Positions 17,143 through 25,316 of a DNA stretch of 64,000 bases are shown here, one piece after another. Location: the NCBI GenBank assembly GCA_964647625.1, contig CAZYHZ010000013.1, positions 1 through 64,000 on the forward strand, written 5' to 3'. Position 1 is the stretch's first letter. Every line of letters begins with the position of its first letter. The notes beneath the pieces were generated by a model. It saw only the letters and a list, made by a program, of their open reading frames with translations. It made no database searches and was not told the DNA's origin. The position numbers and the translations under genes were made by a program. The DNA is from DASRJG01 sp964647625. GTDB taxonomy: Bacteria; Acidobacteriota; Polarisedimenticolia; Polarisedimenticolales; DASRJG01.

Positions 17143-19595
17143 GGCGCCGTGCCGATCAGGTTCAAGAAGAGCCGGTAGGCGCCCGGCACCCCGGCCGGCA
17201 GCTGCCGGAAGAAGGCGAGGCCCGTGAACACGTACCGGCCCTTGCCGTGCTTCGCGAAGAGCAAGCTCCCTTCGAGCGGCTTCTCATCCGGATCGGCCGC
17301 GGACAGGATCGGCGTGTACTTCGCATCCCACGTCTCGGCGAAGTAGAGGCCTCGCTCTTGCACCCACCCGTCGAAATCCGAAGGCCCGATCGCGTTCGGC
17401 CGCGTCAGCAATTCGTGATCGGGGACGAGCGGCGTCATCGTCGCGCGCTCGTCGGTGACGCGGCCGCGGCCGATCGTCAGCGGGTAGGGCCCGACGCGGC
17501 CCTCGAGCGGCCCGAGCTGGTTCTGCGTGTTGTATTGAACGACGACCGTCCCGCCGTCCTCGACGTAGCGCATCAACCGCTCTTGCTGGGCGCGCACGGC
17601 GGCGCGTGTGTTGAACGCCCGGATCCCCACGACGATGGCGTGGAAGCGGGACAGGTCGGCGTTTCGCAGCGCGTCATCGTCGAGAAGCTCGACGCGCATC
17701 CCGAGGTGGGCCAGGTCGTCCGCCACGCTGTCGCCGGATCCTTCGATGTAGCCGATCACTCCCGTGGGTATTTCCGCGACGAGAGGCGCCACGCGCACAC
17801 GGGCCGACTGCATCACATCTTGCAGGGGGATGTGCGCGTAGTCGAGGACGTCCTCGCGGACGGCCGGCCCCGAGCCGTCGAGCACCGGCGTCAACACGCT
17901 CGAGGCGGCGCCCGCCGCAGGCGTGACGGCAAAGCGCGCGGTCGCCTCGTCGCCGGCCTTCGCCAGCTCGACGGGCACCGAAGGAGGCTCGACCTTCCAG
18001 CCCGCGGGAACCGGCAGGCTCACGCTCGCCTTCACGCCGTCCTGCGCGGCGCGAACCCGCAGCACCACGGGGGCCGGCTTGCCGTTCAGCGACATCGACG
18101 CCGCGCGGACGGGGGTGACGGTCGCAGGCGGCGCGATCAACACCTCGCGCACACGCTCGCCGCGTGCCGGGTCGGTCCACGCGTACACGACGGGAAGCTT
18201 GAGGTCGAACGTCCCGTCCTTCGCGGCGAAGCTGGCGGTGACGGCGAGCGGGGCCGGATCGCGCGGCTGACCTACATGGGGACTGTCCCGCTTTTCGGGA
18301 CTGTCCCCATAAGCGCTGAGCCAGTAAGGAATGGAGAGGGGAGTCGCCGCCGCGACAACGGTGTCGTGATCGATGACCTTCTTGTCGCCCGTGACGAGGG
18401 TGGCCTTCACGTCCTCGGTCGAGCCGTCGGGAAACGTCACGCGCGAGAGCGTGAGCCCCGCCGGGCGGCGAAGCACGAGCTCCACCGAAACTTTCGTGCT
18501 CTTGCCGGGAACGACGAGCGGGATCGGCGCGGTCGCGCGCGCGAACAATCCGGCGGCGCCGGCGAGCACCGGCTCGAGCGCGGCCATCGCATCGCGCACC
18601 CGCGGCTCGTCGGGAAGATCGGCGAGCGCCGCGCGCGCCGCGAGCAGCGACGGCAGCGCGCGCTCGGGCTCGTCGCGTGAAAGCTTTGCGCGGGCGTCTT
18701 CGAGGGCGCGCGAGACCCTGGCGCCCTTCGCCCCGAATCGCTCCCATCCCATGACGACGTCGTCGAGGATGTCCTTGGTCGCCGGCTTGCCCGCGAGGTG
18801 GACGAATCTCTCGGTCGTGGCGCCGCGATCGGCGGAGACGCCGAACCCCTGGCTTCGATGCTGGCTGCGCGACAGCGCCGCCAGCTCGCCGATCGAAAGG
18901 CCGAGACGGGCGTCGTAGCCGGTCACATCCAAGCTCAGCGCCCCGGCCGGAGGCGGCTCGTCGCGCCAGCTTGGGTAGTTGTGGACGAGCCGCGTGGCCT
19001 GCCACGGCTTGACGCCGTCTCTCAGCTGCTCGGGAAATTGCGCCGGGTCGGCCGCGGCCGCGAAGGCTTCCCGCGCGAGGATCGCCGACGCCGTGTGATG
19101 CCCGTGGTTCGGCGGCTTCTCGTCGAATCGCGTGACGATGACGTCGGGCTGGTACGTGCGGATCACCCACACGACATCGGCCAGGGCCCGATCGTGTCCC
19201 CAGATCTCGAGCGTCTCCTTCGCCGATTTCGAATACCCGAAGTCCCGCATGCGCGTGAACCGCTGCTGCGCGCCGTCGATGCGCCGCGCCGCGAGGAGCT
19301 CTTCGGTCCGGATGACGTCGAGCAGCTCGGCCAGGTCGGGTCCGACGAGGTTCTGCCCGCCGCCCCCGCGCGTCATCGACAGATACGCCGCGGTGACGTG
19401 CCGCACGTTCGCGAGGTAGGCGAGCAGGCGCGTGTTCTCGTCGTCGGGGTGGGCGGCGACGTAAAGAACGCGCGCGGTCGAGCCCAGCCGGTCCACCGCG
19501 TGCGCGAGATGTCCTGCGTCCATCGGAACCTCCTGGGCCGCGGCCGGAGCGGCCAGGATTGCGGCGAGGCAAAAGAGGGGAATCGTACGCGTCAC
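17139..19595 (-). CDS. Large secreted PIG-L family deacetylase
   Basis: 818 residues from a GTG overlapping the bshA stop (GTGA), with GGAGG 5 bases before. The signal peptide is residues 1-21, ending in Ala-Ala-Ala-Gln. The LmbE/PIG-L domain follows with A-H-P-D-D-E at 48-53 and 'NHGHHTAS' near 175. PIG-L enzymes are zinc-dependent N-deacetylases or amidases. The remaining 550 residues are beta-rich (FN3/NEW3-like) and end in a flavodoxin-like or glutamine-amidotransferase-like part ('GVIGYIEGSGDSVADDLahlG', 'HAIVVGIRAFNTR'). This is far longer than BshB, and the exported location suggests an extracellular substrate such as amidated sugar conjugates. A REP-like palindrome is embedded in frame at 18276-18310. 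Confidence 0.88.
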   Translation of the reverse strand: MTRTIPLFCLAAILAAPAAAQEVPMDAGHLAHAVDRLGSTARVLYVAAHPDDENTRLLAYLANVRHVTAAYLSMTRGGGGQNLVGPDLAELLDVIRTEELLAARRIDGAQQRFTRMRDFGYSKSAKETLEIWGHDRALADVVWVIRTYQPDVIVTRFDEKPPNHGHHTASAILAREAFAAAADPAQFPEQLRDGVKPWQATRLVHNYPSWRDEPPPAGALSLDVTGYDARLGLSIGELAALSRSQHRSQGFGVSADRGATTERFVHLAGKPATKDILDDVVMGWERFGAKGARVSRALEDARAKLSRDEPERALPSLLAARAALADLPDEPRVRDAMAALEPVLAGAAGLFARATAPIPLVVPGKSTKVSVELVLRRPAGLTLSRVTFPDGSTEDVKATLVTGDKKVIDHDTVVAAATPLSIPYWLSAYGDSPEKRDSPHVGQPRDPAPLAVTASFAAKDGTFDLKLPVVYAWTDPARGERVREVLIAPPATVTPVRAASMSLNGKPAPVVLRVRAAQDGVKASVSLPVPAGWKVEPPSVPVELAKAGDEATARFAVTPAAGAASSVLTPVLDGSGPAVREDVLDYAHIPLQDVMQSARVRVAPLVAEIPTGVIGYIEGSGDSVADDLAHLGMRVELLDDDALRNADLSRFHAIVVGIRAFNTRAAVRAQQERLMRYVEDGGTVVVQYNTQNQLGPLEGRVGPYPLTIGRGRVTDERATMTPLVPDHELLTRPNAIGPSDFDGWVQERGLYFAETWDAKYTPILSAADPDEKPLEGSLLFAKHGKGRYVFTGLAFFRQLPAGVPGAYRLFLNLIGTAP
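18276..18310. repeat. REP-like palindrome inside the PIG-L coding region
   Basis: ATGGGGACTGTCCCG, a 5-base loop, then CGGGACTGTCCCCAT: a 15-bp stem with one mismatch. It encodes a short charged insert (D-S-P-E-K-R-D-S-P) in the protein. GGGGACTGTCCC-type palindromes are dispersed repeats in many environmental genomes and are often linked to REP-associated tyrosine transposases. None is seen in this window. Confidence 0.65.
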
Positions 19596-20776
19596 ACGGC
19601 CTCCGACGGCGTGCGTAGGAGCACGCGGCGATAGTGGTCTTCGTAGCGATCGATCGCGGCGTCGCGGCGGAAACGGCTTTCGGCGCGAGCGCGTGCGGCG
19701 CGCCCGAGCGTCTCGCGCAGGCCGGGGTTCGAGATCAGCTCGAGCGTTCGGGCGGCCATCGCGTCGAGATCGTACGGTTCGACGAGCCGGCCCACATCCT
19801 CGGTGACGACCTCGGGGATGCCTCCGACGCGATACGCGATGACCGGCACGCCGCAGCTCATGGCTTCGAGCGCCGCGACGCCGAAGCTTTCGTTCTCGCT
19901 GGGGAACAGGAACGCATCCGCGTGCCGCAAGTGGCTGACGAACTCGGAGAGAGGTCCGAGCCGCAGGAGACTGCGCGCCACGCCGAGCGCGCGCGCCCGC
20001 TCGATCAGGCGCTCCCGCTCGGGCCCATCGCCGATCGTGACCAGCCGCGCCCGTGTGCTGCGGCGGACGCGGGCGAGCACCTCCACGAGGTCGGTCACGC
20101 GCTTGACCGGACGAAATGACGAGACGTGGAACAGCACGGGCGAGCCTCGGTCGGCGGGGTCTCCGCCGGCGGCGTCGAACAATGCGTCGAAGTGTGCTCG
20201 ATCGCGCGCGGGCGCCGGAGCGAAGTGCGCGGTGTCGACGAAGTTCGGGATGACCTCGATCGGCAGCGAGTCGGGAAGCTCCAGCCGCGCGTAGGCCTCC
20301 GCCTTCAGATACTCGGATGGGGCCGTGCGACCGTTCGACAAGCTCACGGTAAATCGCGTCGTCGGTAAGTAGTGAGGGTCGCTTCCGATCTGCGTGACGT
20401 CGCTGCCGTGCAGGGTGGTCACGATGCGCGGAGCGTGGGCTCCCAGCACCTGGCAGGCCAGATACGCGCTCGCCGCATGGGGGATGGCGTAGTGCACGTG
20501 CACGACGTCGAGCCCGTGCTCGTTCGCGACATGGACGAGCGTCGACGCCAGCGCCAAGCCGTAAGGCGGATAGACCAGCGCCGGATGCTCCGGCACGGAG
20601 ACCTCGTGCACGAGCAGCCGTTCGGAGCGCGGAAGGCCGCGACTGAGCGGCGCGCTGACGACGACGTGAACCATATGCCCGCGCTCGGACAGCGCCGCCG
20701 CCAGCTCGGTCGCGACGGTCCCGCTCCCGCCGAGGTGCGAGAAGCAGACGATGCCGATCGAGAGCGGCCTGCTCAA
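19592..20776 (-). CDS. bshA: N-acetyl-alpha-D-glucosaminyl L-malate synthase BshA
   Basis: 394 residues, a GT4 (GT-B fold) glycosyltransferase. It joins UDP-GlcNAc and L-malate in the first step of bacillithiol synthesis. Visible marks are the nucleotide-sugar loop 'FSHLGGSGTVATELA' near 12-26, 'TLHGSDVTqiGSDPhYLPtTRFtvsLSnGrTApSeYLK', and 'SENESFGVAALEAMSCGVPViAyrvGGiPEVV' (UDP-binding EX7E). It lacks extra domains. The start is a TTG overlapping the bshB1 stop (TTGA); no ATG or GTG fits. It is co-transcribed with bshB1 and bshC. Confidence 0.93.
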   Translation of the reverse strand: MSRPLSIGIVCFSHLGGSGTVATELAAALSERGHMVHVVVSAPLSRGLPRSERLLVHEVSVPEHPALVYPPYGLALASTLVHVANEHGLDVVHVHYAIPHAASAYLACQVLGAHAPRIVTTLHGSDVTQIGSDPHYLPTTRFTVSLSNGRTAPSEYLKAEAYARLELPDSLPIEVIPNFVDTAHFAPAPARDRAHFDALFDAAGGDPADRGSPVLFHVSSFRPVKRVTDLVEVLARVRRSTRARLVTIGDGPERERLIERARALGVARSLLRLGPLSEFVSHLRHADAFLFPSENESFGVAALEAMSCGVPVIAYRVGGIPEVVTEDVGRLVEPYDLDAMAARTLELISNPGLRETLGRAARARAESRFRRDAAIDRYEDHYRRVLLRTPSEAV

Positions 20777-21540
20777 CGGCGCGACTCGAAGGCGTGGGCG
20801 GCGGGAAACGCATGCGCCCGGAAGAACGCGAGCGGGTCGCCGACACCCAGCGCCTGCGGGCTCCGCAGCGCCTCGCCATATCGAACGCCGATCTCGCTGC
20901 CCCGGTAGCGGTCGCGGGCCTCGATGGCGGCGATCGCGAGCGGCGCGCTGATCAAGGTCGCCGCCCCGGCGTCGCGGCGCACGACCTGGCTTTCGTGGCA
21001 CGCGATCGCCTGCGCCTTCTTGTCCCACGCGCTCGACGTATCGACGATGAAGCTCGCGGGCATGCGGTGGCGCATCTCGTAGTACAGCACCTGCCGCGGC
21101 GTGAAGGGTGCGCTCTTCGCGCCGTCGTCGAATTTCGGCAGCGCCGCGAAGAACACGGCCCGCGTCATCAATAAGGATGCGGCGACGTGATCGCGGTGGC
21201 GCTCTTCGTTCCAGGGAAGTAGCACCAGCTCCGGCCGGTGCGCCCTCAACGCCGCCACGGCAGGCCTCAGATGCGGCGAGTTTGGCGAAGCATCAATAGA
21301 CCCATCGGGAAGGCCCAGATTGGTCCGCCACGCGATGCCCATGACCGCGGCTCCGGCCTCGGCTTCCTTCGCACGCCCTTCCGGCGTGCCCTGGCTGGCC
21401 AGCTCGCCCCGCGTGAGATCGACGGTGCCGACCCGGTACCCCAAGGAGGCCAGCGCGATCACGACGCCGCCGCAAAAAATCTCGATGTCGTCGGGGTGGG
21501 GGCCGAACGCGAGGACGTCGATGCCGTAGGGTTGGCTCAT
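20773..21540 (-). CDS. bshB1: Bacillithiol biosynthesis deacetylase BshB1
   Basis: 255 residues, cytoplasmic PIG-L/LmbE family. It removes the acetyl group from GlcNAc-malate. Zinc ligands are in H-P-D-D (15-18) and in 'HRDHvaaS' near 116. Also visible are 'DLTRGELaSqGTpEgRakEAeaGaavmGiawR.NLglPDG' and 'YYeMRHRmPASFIVDtSsawDkKaqAI.cHeSQV', as in BshB1 of Bacilli and Bacteroidota. The start ATG lies 9 bp after the bshC stop. Confidence 0.93.
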   Translation of the reverse strand: MSQPYGIDVLAFGPHPDDIEIFCGGVVIALASLGYRVGTVDLTRGELASQGTPEGRAKEAEAGAAVMGIAWRTNLGLPDGSIDASPNSPHLRPAVAALRAHRPELVLLPWNEERHRDHVAASLLMTRAVFFAALPKFDDGAKSAPFTPRQVLYYEMRHRMPASFIVDTSSAWDKKAQAIACHESQVVRRDAGAATLISAPLAIAAIEARDRYRGSEIGVRYGEALRSPQALGVGDPLAFFRAHAFPAAHAFESRR

Positions 21541-21549
21541 GGCTGGACC

Positions 21550-23139
21550 CTAGAGGATGACGTCATGGAAGCCGGCGCGCAAAGGCTCGGACGCGGCCAG
21601 GATCCGTTCGATGAATGCCCGCTGCCCATACCGGGCGGCAAACGACGCCGGCGCGAAAAACCGTTCCTGCGGGATGCCGCGCGGAAGAAGGCGGGCGCGG
21701 ATCAGCTCGAGGTCGGCGACGGCGTCGCGATCGCGGCGCAGGACGGCCTTGTCGACATTCCGTCCCAGCTTCACGGCCGACTGCGACATCGTCTTGCGGG
21801 TCTTTTCCAGGGCCCTCACAGCGCCCTCGCCCGCCGCGGCAACCTCGGCGGCGGCCCCGTCGAGCAAGCGCTCGACACCGGCGACGAGACGCTGCGTCAG
21901 CCGCTCGCCATCGGACTGCGCGGATAACGCCGACATCGTCAGCGTGATCGCCTCGTCGAGCGGCTTGATCCCCTCCGCGGCCGTCAACCCACGGCGCGAC
22001 AGCGCGAGCCGGGTCGTGCGCTCGACGAGCCTGAGCTGTGTCCTCGGAACGACGATCGGCATCGCAACGTCGAACGCCGCGTAGACCGGTGCCAGCTGCG
22101 CGAAATAAGCGACCTCCGCCGGCCCGCCCACGTACGCGATCGTCGGAAGCCACGTGTCCTCGAGGATCGGCCGCAAGAGCGCGCTCGTCGTGAACGACGC
22201 CGGGTCGCGATCGAGCGCCGCGAGCAGGTCGGGAAGCGTTCGCGTCCGCGATCCGCCGACCTCGACGAAGCCGCCTTCCGCTTGCGCAAGGCGGTAGCGC
22301 GGGCCGCCGGCGCCTTCGGGATGAAAGAACGATAGGGGAGCGCCGGGCCGCACGTGCACGCCCGCATGAAAGCCGGCGGCCTCGAGAGCCTCAGCCCTTG
22401 CGACGAGCGCATCCGCGATCGAACCGGATTCTCTCAGCGCGCGCTTGTGGACGGGAGCCGCGAGCGGGGCGAGTACCGGGTCGGACGGATCGACGAACAC
22501 CAGGCCTTCCTCGGCGAACAGCGACGACAGCACCCCGGCGAACGCGCGGCCCCAGCCTGCACCCGGCCGGTAGTGCCGTGAGAGCAGTGCGACGTGCTCG
22601 TCGCCGTGGGGAAGACGCGCGACCGCATCGGCCAGCTCGGCCAGCCGGGCATTCACTTCATCGGGCAGCACGCGCCGCGCGACCGAGACCGCCTCGTCCG
22701 CGACGGGAAGCGTGAGCGTCAGCGGCGCATCGCTGCCGCGGCCGATGTGGCACACCGCGATCTCCGCGGCGTCGTGGTCTTCGGTCTGGAGCCAGAAGAC
22801 CGGCACGACCGGCGCGTTCCATCGCTCCGACAGCGACCGAGCGAGCCGGATCGCGGTCGCCGCCTTGTACAGCGTGAACAGCGGGCCGAGGAACAGTCCC
22901 GTCTGCTGGCCGGTGACGACAGCGCACGCTCCCGCACGCAGCGCCCGCAGATGCGCGTCGCGCGCGGGGCTCGTCTCGTAGGCGGCGTTTTGCGCTTCGA
23001 GGGCCGCGGCGAGGCCGGGGCTCAGCGGCCGCGCAACCCGACGCGCCTTGTCCCAATCTTCCGGGCGGGCGAAGTGCGAGCCGTAGAACGCCTCGGCAGA
23101 GCCCGAGACGTACGCCTCGAACAGGCTGCGCGCGATCAG
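21550..23139 (-). CDS. bshC: Bacillithiol biosynthesis cysteine-adding enzyme BshC
   Basis: 529 residues, near the family length of about 540. BshC is thought to ligate cysteine to GlcN-malate in the last step. Marks are 'VVTGQQTGLFLGPLFTLYKAATAIrLAr', 'NAPVVPVFWLQTEDHDaAEIa', 'FvDPSDPvLApLaapV', and the C-terminal 'GiPQERFFAPasFAARYGqraFIerIL'. No ATG, GTG or TTG occurs between the preceding gene and the conserved N-terminus. The best start is the CTG at 23137-23139, which overlaps the DUF2911 stop as CTGA, in the pattern of the other junctions of this operon. Confidence 0.9.
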   Translation of the reverse strand: MIARSLFEAYVSGSAEAFYGSHFARPEDWDKARRVARPLSPGLAAALEAQNAAYETSPARDAHLRALRAGACAVVTGQQTGLFLGPLFTLYKAATAIRLARSLSERWNAPVVPVFWLQTEDHDAAEIAVCHIGRGSDAPLTLTLPVADEAVSVARRVLPDEVNARLAELADAVARLPHGDEHVALLSRHYRPGAGWGRAFAGVLSSLFAEEGLVFVDPSDPVLAPLAAPVHKRALRESGSIADALVARAEALEAAGFHAGVHVRPGAPLSFFHPEGAGGPRYRLAQAEGGFVEVGGSRTRTLPDLLAALDRDPASFTTSALLRPILEDTWLPTIAYVGGPAEVAYFAQLAPVYAAFDVAMPIVVPRTQLRLVERTTRLALSRRGLTAAEGIKPLDEAITLTMSALSAQSDGERLTQRLVAGVERLLDGAAAEVAAAGEGAVRALEKTRKTMSQSAVKLGRNVDKAVLRRDRDAVADLELIRARLLPRGIPQERFFAPASFAARYGQRAFIERILAASEPLRAGFHDVIL

Positions 23140-23984
23140 GCCTTGCCCTTCTTCCAGCCGTCGATCGTCTTCACGACGTCGGCCTTGAAGACGTTCTCGA
23201 AGCTCGTGTTCCCCTTGCCCAGCTCGAGGGTGCGCTCTCCGGCGGCGATGGCGTCGGCCGTCCGGCCTTTCTTCGCGAGGCCCTGCGCGCGCCACCAGTT
23301 GTTCTGCCAGTTGCTCTGGATCCCGATCGACGTGTCGAGGTACTTGATCGCCGCATCGACGTCGCCGCCGTTCTCGATGAGGTAGCGGCCGGACTGGTAG
23401 AGCGGGCGCCACGCGTCGGCGACCGCCGCATCGATGCTCGCCTTGACGTGCGCCCCGGTGTCGACCTTGATCGGGATCGACACGCGAGTCGTCTCCCATT
23501 CGAGATCGAGGCGCGTCGCGTCATCGGTCGAATCCGAGAACAGGAACGTCATCCGCTCGCGCGCCGGAATCGTCGAAGGCTGAACCTCGATGCGGGCGAC
23601 GTCGTCCTTCGTGTCGTAGCCGTCCGTCCCGCCGATCTCGATGTTCTTGTTGAGGATCACCGTCCAGCTCGAGCTCCCCGGGATCGAGAACACCGAGTAC
23701 GTTCCCTTCGGCACCGGCTTTCCGCCGAACGTGAAGTCGCGGTTCGCGCTGAGCTTGGTGCAGGCGTTCGCACCCGTCCGCCACAGCTTGTCGTACGGGA
23801 GCAGGCCCCCGAAGATCTTCCGGCCGCGGACGGAGGGGCTGGAGTAGTCCACCGAGAAATCGGTGATCCCGACGCGCTGCTCGACCTTGGCCTTGGAGCT
23901 GGGCGCGGGCACCTCGAGCCCTTGGGCGAACGCGGGAGCGGCAACGGCGGCGACGAGAACGGCGGCGCGCACGAAGCGGAGCAT
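23136..23984 (-). CDS. Secreted DUF2911 protein
   Basis: 282 residues from the ATG at 23984 (AAGGAG 7 bases before). The signal peptide runs to about 22 (Ala-Phe-Ala-Gln). Residues 30-180 are the DUF2911 domain: 'VGITDFSVDYSSPSVrGRKIFGgLlPYdklWRTGANaCTKLs', '.GkPVPkGTYSvFsIPGssSWTvIlNK'. The C-terminal 100 residues are helical and TPR-like. The function of DUF2911 is not known. It heads the bacillithiol operon and has a divergent paralogue at 25317-26180. Confidence 0.85.
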   Translation of the reverse strand: MLRFVRAAVLVAAVAAPAFAQGLEVPAPSSKAKVEQRVGITDFSVDYSSPSVRGRKIFGGLLPYDKLWRTGANACTKLSANRDFTFGGKPVPKGTYSVFSIPGSSSWTVILNKNIEIGGTDGYDTKDDVARIEVQPSTIPARERMTFLFSDSTDDATRLDLEWETTRVSIPIKVDTGAHVKASIDAAVADAWRPLYQSGRYLIENGGDVDAAIKYLDTSIGIQSNWQNNWWRAQGLAKKGRTADAIAAGERTLELGKGNTSFENVFKADVVKTIDGWKKGKA

Positions 23985-24067
23985 GCGGGTTCTCCTTGAT
24001 AAGCGGATGGCCACGGGATTCTACACAACTGTCCGGAACCCGTCGGCTCGAAGCCCCTGGCCGACAC

Positions 24068-24096
24068 TTGCGCTTCACCGCTCGCGACCGTATGAT
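24068..24096 (+). promoter_or_regulatory. Promoter of the phd/vapC pair
   Basis: TTGCGC (24068-24073), 17 bp, TATGAT (24091-24096), a good housekeeping-type promoter about 30 bp before the antitoxin ATG. The -10 box touches the operator palindrome. Confidence 0.55.
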
Positions 24097-24113
24097 GTAC
24101 ATCATGATGTACA
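24096..24113. promoter_or_regulatory. Operator palindrome for antitoxin autorepression
   Basis: TGTACATCATGATGTACA is a perfect 18-bp palindrome just downstream of the -10 box and before the antitoxin gene. Phd/YefM-type antitoxins bind such sites as dimers and repress their own operon, so this is the likely operator. Confidence 0.7.
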
Positions 24114-24126
24114 CAAGAGGTGCGCG

Positions 24127-24408
24127 ATGGTCAAACGGCAGTCGATCGCGGAAGCACGGATCAGCCTTCCGACCCTGGTGAGGGAAGCGGAATCGGGAAA
24201 ATCCGTCGAGCTGACCCGGCGGGGTGAGCTGGTCGCGGTGTTGATCGGCCGCCACGAGTACGCGCGGCTGATATCCAGGCACCGGGGGTTCTCGGAGTCC
24301 TACAAGCTCTTCACCCGGAACATCGACCTGAAGGGGCTGGCCATCGATCCCGACGAGATCTTTGCCGGATCGCGGGACGAGACTCGCGGCAGAGACGTCG
24401 ACCTATGA
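24127..24408 (+). CDS. Phd/YefM-type antitoxin
   Basis: 93 residues. The N-terminal DNA-binding part is typical: 'sIAEARisLPtLVREAEsGKsVELTRRGELVAVLIgrhEYarLi', then a flexible acidic tail that would wrap the toxin. The ATG at 24127 has AGAGGT before it. The stop overlaps the toxin start as ATGA. Together with the operator this forms a complete type II toxin-antitoxin operon. Confidence 0.88.
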   Translation: MVKRQSIAEARISLPTLVREAESGKSVELTRRGELVAVLIGRHEYARLISRHRGFSESYKLFTRNIDLKGLAIDPDEIFAGSRDETRGRDVDL

Positions 24409-24818
24409 CCCTCAGGTACCTTCTCGACACGAACATCGTGTCCGAACCGCTGCGCGGCACCCCATCTCGGACCGTCCTGCGCCAGCTCGCCAGCCACGGG
24501 GGGGAAGCCGCCATCGCCGCAATCGTCTGGCACGAGCTGGTCTTCGGATGTGACCGTCTTCCGAAGTCGCATCGTCGAGATGCCATCGAACGCTACCTCG
24601 AGGATGTGGTGCTGGAGAGCTTCCCGATCCTGGACTATGACCGCGTTGCGGCGGAGTGGCATGCCCGCGAGAGGGTGCGACTCGAGGCGGCAGGAAAGAC
24701 ACCGCCATTCATCGATGGACAGATCGCGGCCATCGCGGGAGTGAACGACCTGGTGCTCGTCACACGAAACAAGAGCGATTTTCGCGGGTTCAAAGGGCTT
24801 CGCGTCGAGAGCTGGTGA
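24405..24818 (+). CDS. VapC-like PIN-domain toxin
   Basis: 137 residues, the standard VapC length. PIN-domain acids are in place: Asp8 ('YLLDTNIVSE'), Glu44 ('WHELvFG'), Asp104 ('FIDGQIAAIA') and Asp125 ('TRNKSDFRgF'). These bind metal for endoribonuclease cleavage, usually of tRNA or rRNA. It starts with the ATGA overlap and has a fully open frame, so it is probably functional. Confidence 0.9.
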   Translation: MTLRYLLDTNIVSEPLRGTPSRTVLRQLASHGGEAAIAAIVWHELVFGCDRLPKSHRRDAIERYLEDVVLESFPILDYDRVAAEWHARERVRLEAAGKTPPFIDGQIAAIAGVNDLVLVTRNKSDFRGFKGLRVESW

Positions 24819-24832
24819 GCGCCGCGCTCTTT

Positions 24833-25291
24833 CTAGCGGCGCTGCAGCAATTCGAGAGTCCGGGCCGCCCTGTACGCGAAGATCTTCTTGATGTCCGAAG
24901 CGACGAACCGGCCGCCGAGCCACCGGCCTAGCCGGCCGAGAGGCAAGCGATACAGGACGCGGTCACGGATCAGCGTGTCCGGGCCCAGATCGTAAAAGCT
25001 GTGGGTGTGGTGCCACCGGGCGTAGGGCCCCTTCAGCTGAACGTCGACGAACCTCTCATTCGGCCGCCATTCTTCGATCCTCGAGCGCCACGTCACCGGC
25101 AGCCCGTGGATCCACAGGTGATAGGAAAGCTCGGTGCCCTCGCGAATCTCGGCCGTTGACTGGCCGGCGATCCGGAATTTCAGCCACGCGGGCGTGATCG
25201 CTTCCAGATTCGCCGGCGCCGAGAAGAACGCGAACGCCACGTCGCGGGGCACCGGAACACGCAGCTCCGTCTCGAAAACCTGGTCTTTCAT
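24833..25291 (-). CDS. SRPBCC (START/Bet v1-like) ligand-binding protein
   Basis: 152 residues from the ATG at 25291 (GGGAG upstream); the frame extends further but the family starts here. The pattern is that of SRPBCC proteins related to cyclase/dehydrase domains: 'tELrVPvPrDvAFaFFsaPaNLEaITPaWLkFri', 'LpvtWrsrIeeW.PnerFVDvQlkGPYarWhHtHsF', '.DrVlYrLPlGrlGrwlGgrfV..dikkIFaYRa'. It may bind a hydrophobic ligand. Only 25 bp separate its start from the divergent DUF2911 gene, so the promoters must overlap coding DNA. Confidence 0.85.
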   Translation of the reverse strand: MKDQVFETELRVPVPRDVAFAFFSAPANLEAITPAWLKFRIAGQSTAEIREGTELSYHLWIHGLPVTWRSRIEEWRPNERFVDVQLKGPYARWHHTHSFYDLGPDTLIRDRVLYRLPLGRLGRWLGGRFVASDIKKIFAYRAARTLELLQRR

Positions 25292-25316
25292 GGCTCCCGG
25301 GATACAATACGCGGTT

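Noticed and set aside
19596..20879. Upstream extension of the PIG-L reading frame
   Set aside because: It runs antisense-like through bshA in another frame and encodes arginine-rich noise. The signal peptide at the GTG 19595 marks the true start.
23140..23499. Upstream extension of bshC into the DUF2911 gene
   Set aside because: It overlaps well-conserved DUF2911 codons in another frame; BshC homology begins at the CTG.
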